64,000 bases of DNA. Origin: Burkholderia sp. GAS332. Lineage in GTDB: Bacteria > Pseudomonadota > Gammaproteobacteria > Burkholderiales > Burkholderiaceae. The position numbers and the translations under genes were made by a program. The DNA is taken from contig FSRV01000001.1 in NCBI GenBank assembly GCA_900142905.1, forward strand, positions 3,224,001 to 3,288,000, in the 5' to 3' direction. How positions within the stretch are numbered: the first letter of the stretch is position 1; every line of letters starts with the position of its first letter. Shown in pieces: positions 8,899 to 16,970 of the stretch. Below the pieces are notes generated by a model. That model was not told where the DNA came from. It saw only the letters and a list, made by a program, of their open reading frames with translations, and did no database searches.

Positions 8899-10296
8899 TC
8901 ACTTCGAAAATCCCGGCGCTGCATCGCGCGCCGCCACGCCGCCGATCAGCGAGCGCCACACCGGCCCGTCACGCTGCTCGGACTGCTCGCCCGGCGTCGA
9001 CGGCAAGGTCGCGCCCTTCGCGAGCGGCGACACCAGATGCGGCGTCACGATGATCACCAGCTCCTTTTCGTTCTGCTGGTAATTCAGTTGCTTGAAGAAG
9101 GTGCCGATCACCGGCAGATCGCCGAGCATGGGCACCTTCGATACATTCGACGCGGTCTCGCGGTCGATCAAGCCACCGATCATGAAGCTCTCGCCGTCGC
9201 CGAGTTCGACCGTGGTGTCAGCACGCCGCGTCGTGAACGCGGGCACCGACACGCCGCTGATCGTCACTGCATTGGCGTAATCCAGCTGGCTCGCTTCGGG
9301 CGCCACCTTCAACGCGATGCGTTGCGGGCTCAATACGGTCGGTGTCAGCGTGAGTCCGATGCCGTACGGCTTGAATTCGATCGAGGTCGAACCGAGCGCC
9401 TGCGGCACGGGAATCGGCACCTCGCCACCGGCGAGGAAACTTGCGCTCTGCCCGGATAAGGCCACCAGTGTCGGTTCGGCCAGCACGCGTGCAAGGTTGT
9501 TGCTTTCCAACAGGCTCAGGTTCGCGAACAGCCCGTGCGTGGCGGAGTTGAAAACCAGGTTGAACGCCGACGATATCGGCGTCGTGCTCGTCATTTGCGG
9601 CGCCTGCCCCGCAGTCGCGGAAACGGAGCCCAGCGCCGACGGTGCAAACGAGCCGAACGTAAAGCCGTTGTTCTGCTTGAAGAAGTTGAAACCGACCTCC
9701 TTGAGCACCGAGCGGCTGAACTCGACCACCCGCACATCGACCTGCACCACCGCGCGACTCGCCACGGTCGACGTGTCGAACACCGCACCGTCCTTGCCGA
9801 GCGAGCCTTCCGCCGCGACCACGGCGCGCTGGTGCGCCTCCATCGTCGCCGACGAGCCGGACACCACCGCCGTGCTGCCGAGCACCTTGACCTTCGGCGT
9901 GTCAGGCCCAAGCAGCGAGCCTGCGGCCTGGGTGATGACGTTGACCGTATAGGTCAGCGGCGCCTCGCGATCGCCCGTCCACAGCATCAGGTTGGTCGTG
10001 CCCGCCGCCTTCCCGACCAGCAGCACGCCGCCGCGCTTGTCGCCCCTGATGATCAGCACATCGGCCACCGTCGGGTCGCCGATCGCGACACGCCGCAACG
10101 TATGACCCGTCGCGAGCGGCTGCTGTGCACCGACCATCAGATCGATGGACTGCGAGGACGCAGTCTGACCTGCCAGGGATGCCTGTGCCGAATCCCCCCG
10201 CGGCACCGGACCGGCCGCGTCAGTCGCAGCCGATACGGCGAGCAAGGCCAACCCGAGCCACGCTGCCTTCCCGAAAACAAAAATCCGTTGTGTCAT
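8899..10296 (-). CDS. rcpA: Tad secretin (RcpA/CpaC)
   Basis: A protein of 465 residues with a clear signal peptide (WLGLALLAVSAATDA). A pilus-specific N-terminal domain (IDLMVGAQQPLATGHTLRRV) and a BON-like or N-domain come before the secretin domain (ARVLAEPTLVALSGQSASFL, then FKPYGIGLTLTPTVLS, then ESFMIGGLIDRE), with KELVIIVTPHLVSP near the end. It forms the multimeric outer-membrane channel for the Flp pilus. It is 41 bp from cpaB upstream and 132 bp from tadZ downstream. Length and motif order fit the family. Confidence 0.95.
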   Translation of the reverse strand: MTQRIFVFGKAAWLGLALLAVSAATDAAGPVPRGDSAQASLAGQTASSQSIDLMVGAQQPLATGHTLRRVAIGDPTVADVLIIRGDKRGGVLLVGKAAGTTNLMLWTGDREAPLTYTVNVITQAAGSLLGPDTPKVKVLGSTAVVSGSSATMEAHQRAVVAAEGSLGKDGAVFDTSTVASRAVVQVDVRVVEFSRSVLKEVGFNFFKQNNGFTFGSFAPSALGSVSATAGQAPQMTSTTPISSAFNLVFNSATHGLFANLSLLESNNLARVLAEPTLVALSGQSASFLAGGEVPIPVPQALGSTSIEFKPYGIGLTLTPTVLSPQRIALKVAPEASQLDYANAVTISGVSVPAFTTRRADTTVELGDGESFMIGGLIDRETASNVSKVPMLGDLPVIGTFFKQLNYQQNEKELVIIVTPHLVSPLAKGATLPSTPGEQSEQRDGPVWRSLIGGVAARDAAPGFSK

Positions 10297-10337
10297 GTAG
10301 TTATGGAGGCGTATGGCCGCCCGCTCCCTGAAACTGC

Positions 10338-11276
10338 TTACCAGGCGACCGTCTCGGCGCGCCCACCCCGTATCACTTCGATACCGCTCTTTGTACTATT
10401 TGTATTGCCCGCGACGCGTGTCGGCGGCATATGCGGCAACGGCGGCCGTGCGCCGACGCCTGCCGGATTGGTGCTTCCCGACAAGGCGTCGAGCGCCACG
10501 CCGGTTGCCGCGCGGGTCGAATCTTGCATTGGGTCGGCCGCGCCGGCGCGGGCGACCGTCTTCAACACGCCCGGATAGGCCGGCAACGCGGCTTGATCGA
10601 GTACTTCGGCATCCTTGGGATTGCGCAACGCGAAGATCAGACGACCGGCGCTTTCGGCGAGCGTCAGACGGTCCACATCGGCGACCGGTACCGCCAGCAC
10701 CGCGGTACGCACCATGCCGTTCGGGTCGCCGGCGGTGTCGCCGCTAGTCGTTGCATTGCCAAACGCCAGCACGCGCACTTTCGACATCAGGAGACGCGCC
10801 TGGGTACGATCGATTTCGCCGCCGTTGCCGATGGCGCCATCGCGCTTGAGCGTGAAAAACACGTCGACGAAATTACCCGGCCGCAGCCGGTTGCCGACCG
10901 CATTGCCCTCGTCGACCCGCACGGCCAGAGCGCGTTCGCCCGGCTCGATGCGCTCGGCAAGGCCTGACGACAACTGAGTTTCGAGCACCGGCGAGTCCGC
11001 ACCGATGTCCGCGTTCGGCACGCGCCCGGCCAGTTGCGCCGGATCGGTGAAGGCGCCATTCGGATTGATCGGCAGCGACTGCACGCGCAGTTGGTCGACG
11101 GTGATCGGCTTGCCCGCCGGCAACGTGTGGGTGGCCACCACCACCGGAAAGCTCGCAAGCGTAGCAGGCGTCACGGCCACCGGCGCCGGCCGGCGCGACA
11201 GCGTCCACGCGAACAGGCCGAGCAGCAACGCGACGGCGATCAGCACGCCGGCAAGAATTTTGGTTAGATTCGGCAT
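10338..11276 (-). CDS. cpaB: Flp pilus assembly protein CpaB/RcpC
   Basis: A protein of 312 residues. An N-terminal membrane segment (ILAGVLIAVALLLGLFAWTL) is followed by an SAF-type domain (VVVATHTLPAGKPITVDQLR) and an RcpC/CpaB domain (ERALAVRVDEGNAVGNRLRP, then DVFFTLKRDG). The protein is periplasmic or inner-membrane anchored and associates with the secretin; the family is thought to gate or stabilise the secretin. The start ATG at 11274-11276 begins the membrane anchor directly. It lies 91 bp after tadE. Confidence 0.92.
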   Translation of the reverse strand: MPNLTKILAGVLIAVALLLGLFAWTLSRRPAPVAVTPATLASFPVVVATHTLPAGKPITVDQLRVQSLPINPNGAFTDPAQLAGRVPNADIGADSPVLETQLSSGLAERIEPGERALAVRVDEGNAVGNRLRPGNFVDVFFTLKRDGAIGNGGEIDRTQARLLMSKVRVLAFGNATTSGDTAGDPNGMVRTAVLAVPVADVDRLTLAESAGRLIFALRNPKDAEVLDQAALPAYPGVLKTVARAGAADPMQDSTRAATGVALDALSGSTNPAGVGARPPLPHMPPTRVAGNTNSTKSGIEVIRGGRAETVAW

Positions 11277-11367
11277 GACGACTCACTGCTTCGGTTAAAC
11301 AATGCCGTACCGTACGAGCGTTCGGAGCCGCATCGACGGACATAAAGGCTGGGAGCCGGCGCGTGCG

Positions 11368-11865
11368 TCACTGAATGTTCTCCGGATTGAGTTGTACGGT
11401 GGCACTGCTCGACAGGGTGTTAGGTAAGGTGAAACCCATCAGCGGTAAGGCCGGCACCAGCGGATTGGCCTGGTAGTTGTAAGTCAGCAAAACGTTCACG
11501 CACTGCATCGTGTTGCCCGGGCCACATGGCGCGGAAGTCGACGTGCATTGCATGGATTGCACCAGCGTCGCCACCATCAGATTCGCGGCAGCGCAGGCGG
11601 CGTTGCCGCGATTGACGAGCGCATTTTGCAGCGACGTACTGCTCTGCCAGTTCAAGGCGGCGCGCGCGCCTTCTTCCGCCGCGAGTGTCAAGTTCTGCTG
11701 TGCCACGAAGATCAGGCTGAAGGTGATGATCGCGTACAGGATCGTGAAGAACAGCGGGAACATCAGCGCAAACTCGATAGCCGTGGCGCCGCGCTGCGCA
11801 CGCGCGCGGCGTGTATGAATAGGCTTGAGCGGCGAGCGTGCGGATTGGCTCGTTACCGGTTTCAT
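11368..11865 (-). CDS. tadE: TadE-family pseudopilin
   Basis: A protein of 165 residues. A basic N-terminus ends at RGATAIEFALMFPLFF, the TadE pseudopilin motif with the conserved Glu after the predicted cleavage site, and continues into one membrane helix. Four Cys in the C-terminal half (NAACAA, SMQCTSTSAPC, MQCVN region) suggest disulfides. Minor pseudopilins of this type are processed by TadV and support Flp assembly. The start ATG at 11863-11865 overlaps the tadV stop as ATGA, with a G-rich ribosome site upstream. Confidence 0.88.
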   Translation of the reverse strand: MKPVTSQSARSPLKPIHTRRARAQRGATAIEFALMFPLFFTILYAIITFSLIFVAQQNLTLAAEEGARAALNWQSSTSLQNALVNRGNAACAAANLMVATLVQSMQCTSTSAPCGPGNTMQCVNVLLTYNYQANPLVPALPLMGFTLPNTLSSSATVQLNPENIQ

Positions 11866-12362
11866 CGCGCCCCCCCGGCCAGTCCTTGCAGCATGAGCCA
11901 TGCACTGGCGGCCACCGTGAGACATGCGGCGTACGGCGTGGAAGCCTTGCCGGCCAGTTCGAAAGTCGCGCCGTGATGACGAACCAAACTGGCGAGCCGC
12001 GCGCGCGTCGTAATCAACAGCCAGAGCGCATGGACGCCCGCGGCAAGACTAGCCGCCATCCAGAGGCCGAGCAACGCATGCATGCCGCACCACGCGCCTA
12101 GTACCGCAAATACCTTAACGTCCGCAGCGCCCATGACGCCGAGTGCGAAAAACGGCAACAACGCGGCCAGACCGACCAGCGCTCCAATACATGTCTGGGT
12201 TAACGAAACGCCAAAAGGTCCGCATTGAAGAAGCGAACAGCCGAACGCCGCCGCCAAACCGGCGACAACAACTGAATTGGAAATACGCCGGGCGCGGCAG
12301 TCGCTGATAGCGACGACAGCAGCCCAGACAATAAATAACAGAATACCGGCGGAGACATTCAT
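11862..12362 (-). CDS. tadV: TadV/CpaA prepilin peptidase (A24 family)
   Basis: A protein of 166 residues and about six membrane segments. This short A24 aspartic peptidase lacks the methyltransferase domain of PilD. The two expected catalytic Asp are seen: Asp21 in AISDCRARRISN and Asp81 in MGAADVKVF. The second motif is normally GxGD; here it reads GAAD, with Ala for the second Gly. It should cleave the Flp prepilin and the TadE/TadG-type pseudopilins. The ATG at 12360-12362 was chosen because upstream codons add a non-hydrophobic tail. It is followed by tadE with a 4-bp overlap. Confidence 0.88.
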   Translation of the reverse strand: MNVSAGILLFIVWAAVVAISDCRARRISNSVVVAGLAAAFGCSLLQCGPFGVSLTQTCIGALVGLAALLPFFALGVMGAADVKVFAVLGAWCGMHALLGLWMAASLAAGVHALWLLITTRARLASLVRHHGATFELAGKASTPYAACLTVAASAWLMLQGLAGGAR

Positions 12363-12506
12363 TTCGCACTCGACAGGCAAAGCAACGCCATGCGAATTGC
12401 AATGCAATCCGCATTAGCCAATTTGGCGATGCGTTAAGAAACGCCTGCGAAGCGGGCTAACGTTATAAAACGCTGACTGCTTCGCGGGACGTTTGCAGGT
12501 TGCCCT

Positions 12507-12689
12507 TTACGCTGCAGGCGTTGCGTTCGTGATCTTGGTCGCGACGTCGCCCAACAAGGTCGAAAGGTCCGTGCCAATGTTCGTGACCGCCGTTGCAATG
12601 ACGAGTACGACTAACCCCGCGATAAGACCATACTCGATGGCCGTCACGCCCTTGCTATCTCTCAGGAAGCGTTGTGTGAACTTTTTCAT
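12507..12689 (-). CDS. flp: Flp-type major pilin
   Basis: A prepilin of 60 residues. The leader MKKFTQRFLRDSKG is followed by the mature start VTAIEYGLIAG, matching the Flp consensus with Glu at +5 and Tyr at +6, then a hydrophobic helix and a short polar tail ending in TPAA. It is cleaved by TadV and polymerised into the adhesive Tad pilus. The ribosome site GAGGG precedes the ATG at 12687-12689 by a normal distance. It is the first gene of the cluster; the 144-bp gap to tadV may allow higher expression of the pilin. Confidence 0.95.
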   Translation of the reverse strand: MKKFTQRFLRDSKGVTAIEYGLIAGLVVLVIATAVTNIGTDLSTLLGDVATKITNATPAA

Positions 12690-12899
12690 TTTTACCCTCG
12701 GACTTTCATTAATTTCGTTTGTATACGCGCTACTTCGGAAGACGGAGTCTTGAGCGCTGCGGACCATTGGTCTCTCATTCCTGGTCCTGCTTGTTGCGCC
12801 GCAGAAGCACCGCCTCGCAGCCGGCTTCAATAAAACAGATGTCGATGAGCTGTCTGTTCGATTACGCACCTCCCTCGTCAATCCTTGATGCTTTCGGGT

Positions 12900-12928
12900 T
12901 TTATAGCCGAACAATCATATTTAAGCAA
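12900..12928 (-). promoter_or_regulatory. Candidate sigma-70 promoter of flp
   Basis: Read on the minus strand there is TTGCTT, a 17-bp spacer, then TATAAA. Transcription would begin near 12893, giving a leader of about 200 nt before flp. No sigma-54 -24/-12 pair with correct spacing was found in this region. Confidence 0.5.
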
Positions 12929-13217
12929 TTGTCCGCTGCCCTGAGCCCTACACCATATGCGTTTTCTTGTCGTACTCAGGTTAACGGCAGTTCGTGCGTT
13001 GCAGCACATAGGAATAACCATGAGTTAGATTCGCTGCACTAATTATTTGTTTGAACAGAACGTTTCAAGCGCGCGGGGCCCTCTCGTTGCGCGTGCGTTA
13101 CCCCATGTTTCGTAACGGCGCATGCGGGTCGTTACGTTACGCAGCCCTCGCAAACGTTTAGCGAATTAACTTTCTCACGGTATATCTCGGTTAGCGCACA
13201 CTTCATCAATCAACCTC
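12929..13217. other. Non-coding space between flp promoter and lipoprotein control region
   Basis: A divergent intergenic region, visibly AT-richer than its surroundings. I see no supportable gene, tRNA or terminator in it. It separates the minus-strand Tad operon from the plus-strand lipoprotein genes. Confidence 0.5.
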
Positions 13218-13240
13218 AAAGCCATATCACGTATGGCTTT
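13218..13240. promoter_or_regulatory. Perfect 9-bp inverted repeat, candidate activator site
   Basis: The arms AAAGCCATA and TATGGCTTT are separated by 5 bases. The centre lies about 80 bp upstream of the transcription start predicted from the sigma-54 promoter at 13283, a usual place for an enhancer-binding protein. It has no T-run, so it is not a terminator. Confidence 0.5.
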
Positions 13241-13282
13241 ACGCCCTTCAGAAAGAAAATATTCCGCATTGCTCAGTCGAAA

Positions 13283-13298
13283 TGGCACGGCTCGTGCA
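13283..13298 (+). promoter_or_regulatory. Sigma-54 (-24/-12) promoter of lipoprotein gene
   Basis: TGGCACG is followed, after five bases, by TGCA, with the invariant GG and GC at the exact sigma-54 spacing; 11 of the 12 defined consensus positions fit. Predicted start is near 13310, giving a leader of about 38 nt to the ATG at 13348. A sigma-54 activator is encoded at the left edge of the window. Confidence 0.65.
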
Positions 13299-13347
13299 GA
13301 GATAGGCACGCAGCAACATCCAATAACACATGCGATTCGAGGGCGAC

Positions 13348-15027
13348 ATGAATATTCAAACGGCCAACACCACACTACGAACAACCCTGATTGCGGCCAG
13401 CGTGGCCGCCATGCTTTCTCTTGGTGCTTGCGGAGGCTCCGGAACCCTGAGTACCGGCACCGGCAGCAGCGGTAGCGGCTCCGCCGGCGGCGCAGTTTCC
13501 ACCACCGGCGGCGGCAGCGGTTCGATGGGTTCGGGCGGTTCCGGCAACGGCAACACCACCACCAGCGACGGTTCGGGAAGCGGCTCCGGCACGGGCACAG
13601 GAACGGGAACCGGCACGACCCCGGTCGCCAATGCACTCGGCACCGTAGTCGGCAACGGCGGCGGCGTGATCAGCGATGCCGGCTCGACGGTCTCGAGCAT
13701 CGGCACGGTGATCGGCTCGCAAACGCTGCCTGGCGTCAGCTCGCAAACCACTCAGGCTGCCGGCGGCGTCGTGCAGCAAGTCGGATCGGCGGTCTCGACG
13801 CTCGGCAACGGTGTATCGCAAGGACTCGGCCAACTCGGCACCGGCGGCAACGCGGTCGGCACGACAGTCTCGAGCCTCGGCGGCGTGGTCAGTCATGTCG
13901 GTGGCGCGGTGACGGATGCAGGCAGCCTCGTGACGAGCCTCGGCAGCGGCCCGCTCGCGCCGTTGGCCGCCATCACCACGCCGCTCGGCGGCGTCGTCAA
14001 TACGCTCGGCGGTGCCGTCACCAACGGTGGCAACACCCTCACCACCGCGCTCTCGACCGGGCCGGTGCAGCAAGTCACGCAAACGCTCAGCACCGCGATC
14101 ACGCCGATTACGTCGATGGTCGCGGCGACCACGCAGACGGTCGGCAACACCACGGGCCTCGGCGCACCGCTGAACGGCCTGCTCTCGACCCTCGGCGGCG
14201 GCCTGGGCAAGGCCGGCACGCTGATCAGCGCCACCGGCGGCAATCCGATCACGGCCGCGCTTGGCCATACGGTCACCGATACGGGCGCCACGGTCGCATC
14301 GGTGGGCGGTCTGCTCACAGGCGGGACTGGCGGCAATCCGCTGGCGCCGCTCACCAGCGCACTCGGCGGTCTGACGGGCGGCACCGGCAGTGGCCCGCTC
14401 GCTCCGCTGACCAGCGTACTCGGCGGCCTGGGCGGCGCATCGAGCAGCGGCGGCCCGTTGGCGCCTGTTACCGGCCTGCTCTCGACCGTAACGAACGGCC
14501 TGAGCAGCGCGACCGGCGGCAGCAGCAGCCCGCTCGCTCCGCTTACCGGCGTGCTCAGCAGCGTAACGGGCGGCCTCGGCGGCGCATCGAGCAGCGGCGG
14601 CCCGTTGGCGCCTGTTACCGGCCTGCTCTCGAGCGTGACCAGCGGCCTCGGCGGCGCGACCGGCGGCACCAGCAGCGGCCCGCTCGCTCCGCTTACCGGC
14701 GCCCTCGGCGGCGCGTCGAGCAGCAGCAGCCCGTTGGCGCCTGTTACTGGCCTGCTCTCGACCGTGACCAGCGGCCTGAACAGCGCGAGCGGCGGCAGCA
14801 GCAGCCCGCTCGCACCGGTCACCGGCTTGCTGTCGAGCGTCACCGGCGCACTCGGTGGCGTCACGACCACAGCGGCCGCCACGCCGGCGACGACGACCGC
14901 CACCTCGACCAGCTCGAGCCCCGGCCTGTCGCTGTCGAGCACCAGCAGCAAGGGAACGGGCAGCAGCCCGCTCGCCCCGGTGACATCGCTCCTCGGCGGC
15001 CTGCTCGGCGGTATTTCGAAGAAGTAA
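13348..15027 (+). CDS. Repetitive collagen-like-family lipoprotein 1
   Basis: A protein of 559 residues. The signal peptide ends in the lipobox LGAC (Cys28, Gly at +2), so an outer-membrane lipoprotein is predicted. Residues about 29-95 are a Gly/Ser/Thr-rich linker. Residues about 100-330 carry a quasi-repeat with Gly every 5-6 residues (patterns such as VSSLGGVVSHVGGAV), shared with the next gene. Residues about 335-550 are tandem units of the form PLAPVTGLLSSVTGGLGG. The middle part resembles what is annotated in Burkholderia as the bacterial collagen-like protein middle domain; I see no strict Gly-X-Y collagen triplets. GAGGG precedes the ATG. Likely surface adhesin or matrix protein (inference). 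A sigma-54 promoter lies upstream. Confidence 0.75.
   Translation: MNIQTANTTLRTTLIAASVAAMLSLGACGGSGTLSTGTGSSGSGSAGGAVSTTGGGSGSMGSGGSGNGNTTTSDGSGSGSGTGTGTGTGTTPVANALGTVVGNGGGVISDAGSTVSSIGTVIGSQTLPGVSSQTTQAAGGVVQQVGSAVSTLGNGVSQGLGQLGTGGNAVGTTVSSLGGVVSHVGGAVTDAGSLVTSLGSGPLAPLAAITTPLGGVVNTLGGAVTNGGNTLTTALSTGPVQQVTQTLSTAITPITSMVAATTQTVGNTTGLGAPLNGLLSTLGGGLGKAGTLISATGGNPITAALGHTVTDTGATVASVGGLLTGGTGGNPLAPLTSALGGLTGGTGSGPLAPLTSVLGGLGGASSSGGPLAPVTGLLSTVTNGLSSATGGSSSPLAPLTGVLSSVTGGLGGASSSGGPLAPVTGLLSSVTSGLGGATGGTSSGPLAPLTGALGGASSSSSPLAPVTGLLSTVTSGLNSASGGSSSPLAPVTGLLSSVTGALGGVTTTAAATPATTTATSTSSSPGLSLSSTSSKGTGSSPLAPVTSLLGGLLGGISKK
14390..14870 (+). repeat. Tandem repeats in the 3' part of lipoprotein gene 1
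   Basis: Units encoding PLAPVTGLLSxVTxGLxxAxGG recur six or more times with near-identical DNA; for example, the block around 14430-14480 recurs around 14579-14630. The array is in frame and could expand or contract by recombination. Confidence 0.85.
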
Positions 15028-15219
15028 GCAATGACGTCGAAGTCATCGGAAGAAGTGCAGTAACCGGAAGCCCGGCGCCCGGGAACCCGGAGCGCGGCCC
15101 GCCAGCCGCGCCCCGGCTCCGCCGGAACCTGGCTGAATTGAGCCGCGCCGCTCAGACACCCGTTGCACCGGCGCACGGAAACAACGCACACGACACCTAG
15201 AAGACACTGAGGAGCACAC

Positions 15220-16722
15220 ATGTCCAACCAACGTTTTTTTACTCTCCATGCGGCGTGCGCGACCGTGTCGTCGTTGCGCGCACCGTTAATCGCTGTCGCG
15301 GCCGCCGGCTTGCTCGCGGCATGTGGCGGCAACACCATCAGCTCGCCGCCGAGCGCATCCGGCAGCGGTAGCGCGGGCGGCGGCGGTTCGACCAGCGGCG
15401 GGCCGCCCACCGCCACCTCCTCGAGCACCAACGGCGTCGCCACCGCCGCCGCAAAAACGACCAACGACCTCGGCAACACGATTGCCTCGCAGACGATTCC
15501 GGGCCTCAGCCCGCAAGTCACGCAAGGTCTCGGCAACGCGGTATCGGCCACGAGCGGCACGCTGAACTCACTCGCCAACGCGGTGAGCGGCGGCGTCGGG
15601 CAAATCGGCGTGACCGCCAATCCGGTCGGCACCACGGTCGCCGGGCTCGGTTCGGTGGTCAGCTCGACGAGCGGTGTCGTGCAAGGTCTGAGCACCACGG
15701 TCGGCGGCCTCGGCACCGGCAATCTCGCGCCGCTCTCGCCGCTCACCACGCCGCTGGCAACGGTCCTCTCCACAACCGCCGGCGCACTGAACGCCGGTGG
15801 CGCGACGCTCGGCAATTCGCTGGCCTCCGCGCCGGTGCAGCAGATCACCCAGCCGATCAGCACCGCGATCACGCCGATCGTGCAGACCGTTGGACTCGTG
15901 ACCCAGACGGTCGGTACGCAGACCGGCCTCGGCGCGCCGGTAGGCGGCCTGCTCGCGCAAGTCGGCGGTGCCGTGAGCTCCGCCGGTTCCCAAGTCGGCG
16001 CGGCAACCAAGAACCCGCTCGGCGCCGATGTCGGCACGCTGGTCAGCTCGCTCGGCAACACGGTGACGAACGCCGGCGGCCTCGTCAATCCGAACGGCCC
16101 GAATGGCGCGAATCCGATTCCCGGCTTGCTTACGAGCCTCGTCGGCAGCACGAACGTGGCCGTCGTCAATGGGCCGCCTGCCAACGGCAACCCGTTCAGC
16201 CCGCTGCAAAACTCGCTCGCGAGTCTCGGGCTCGGCAACAACCCGATCGGCTCGCTGTCGACGCTGCTCGGCGGCACGCCGCTGGCCGGCCTGACTTCGG
16301 TGCTGGGCGGCACGCCCCTGAGTTCGCTGACTTCGGGGACGGGCGGCTCGCCGCTGGGTTCGCTGACGTCATTGCTGGGCGGCACGCCGCTGAGCTCGCT
16401 GACCTCAGCGACGGGCGGCTCGCCGCTGGCTCCGCTGACGTCATTGCTGGGTGGCACGCCCTTGAGTTCGCTGACCTCGACGTTGGGTGGCAGCACGGGT
16501 AGCGCATCGAATCCGCTGTCGACGCTGACCGGCGCGCTCTCCAGCGTCACCAGCAGCGCGTCGGGCAGCAGCGGCAGCAATCCGCTCGCCCCCGTGACCG
16601 CGCTCGTCGGCCAGTTGACCGGCGCACTCAGTTCGGCGGCAGGTTCGACGAGCGGCTCGAGCAGCGCGACGGGCGGCTTGACGACCCTGCTTGGCGGCCT
16701 CGTGCCGGTGAGCCATAAGTAG
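15220..16722 (+). CDS. Repetitive collagen-like-family lipoprotein 2
   Basis: A protein of 500 residues, paralogous to the preceding gene. The signal peptide ends in the lipobox LAAC (Cys35, Gly at +2), followed by a Gly/Ser/Thr linker. The middle region (about 80-330) aligns by eye with its neighbour, sharing QTIPGLSPQVTQGLGN / QTLPGVSSQTTQAAGG and APVQQITQPISTAITPI / GPVQQVTQTLSTAITPI. The C-terminal array is a 12-residue repeat (GGTPLSSLTSxx). AGGAG precedes the ATG. It lies 192 bp after gene 1 with no T-tailed terminator between, so co-transcription is possible. Surface location is predicted; function unknown. Confidence 0.75.
   Translation: MSNQRFFTLHAACATVSSLRAPLIAVAAAGLLAACGGNTISSPPSASGSGSAGGGGSTSGGPPTATSSSTNGVATAAAKTTNDLGNTIASQTIPGLSPQVTQGLGNAVSATSGTLNSLANAVSGGVGQIGVTANPVGTTVAGLGSVVSSTSGVVQGLSTTVGGLGTGNLAPLSPLTTPLATVLSTTAGALNAGGATLGNSLASAPVQQITQPISTAITPIVQTVGLVTQTVGTQTGLGAPVGGLLAQVGGAVSSAGSQVGAATKNPLGADVGTLVSSLGNTVTNAGGLVNPNGPNGANPIPGLLTSLVGSTNVAVVNGPPANGNPFSPLQNSLASLGLGNNPIGSLSTLLGGTPLAGLTSVLGGTPLSSLTSGTGGSPLGSLTSLLGGTPLSSLTSATGGSPLAPLTSLLGGTPLSSLTSTLGGSTGSASNPLSTLTGALSSVTSSASGSSGSNPLAPVTALVGQLTGALSSAAGSTSGSSSATGGLTTLLGGLVPVSHK
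16234..16500 (+). repeat. 36-bp tandem repeats in lipoprotein gene 2
   Basis: About seven in-frame copies of a 36-bp unit encode GGTPLSSLTSxx or GGSPLAPLTSxx. Several copies differ at only a few bases, which points to recent duplication. Confidence 0.85.
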
Positions 16723-16808
16723 TCCGCATAAGTCGCGCATCGATGCCGCGCGCATAACGCGTCCCATCGGGCATGCCGTTACGCCGCGTGCATCAGCAGT
16801 CCGCTTCA

Positions 16809-16860
16809 TCACGTGCTCCGCGCTTTTGCAGCCGATGCTCAAGCTCGACGGAGCACGTGA
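16809..16860. promoter_or_regulatory. 12-bp perfect inverted repeat upstream of the TpsB-like gene
   Basis: The arms TCACGTGCTCCG (16809-16820) and CGGAGCACGTGA (16849-16860) are perfect complements with a 28-base loop. There is no T-run. It is 110 bp before the transporter ATG and could be an operator pair or a leader hairpin. Confidence 0.5.
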
Positions 16861-16970
16861 CGTAATACATATAAGCATGGCAGTATGCGTCGAGCCACAC
16901 ATAAGCGATCGCGACCAGCCCGGCCAGGCGGCGCGTCCGCAAGACAAGAACGGCATACGAGGAAAATCCG

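Noticed and set aside
12690..13000. Sigma-54 promoter for flp
   Set aside because: GGCAG and TTGC occur on the minus strand near 12925-12940, but the GG-GC distance is two bases too long. A sigma-70 pair fits better.
13893..16580. An 895-codon open frame on the minus strand opposite both lipoprotein genes
   Set aside because: Composed of Pro/Leu/Val-rich repeats that mirror the plus-strand repeats; no ribosome site or domain. Shadow of repetitive GC-rich coding sequence.
13348..16722. CRISPR array or true collagen triple helix in the repeat genes
   Set aside because: The repeats are in-frame coding units without spacers, and the protein lacks Gly-X-Y triplets in series.
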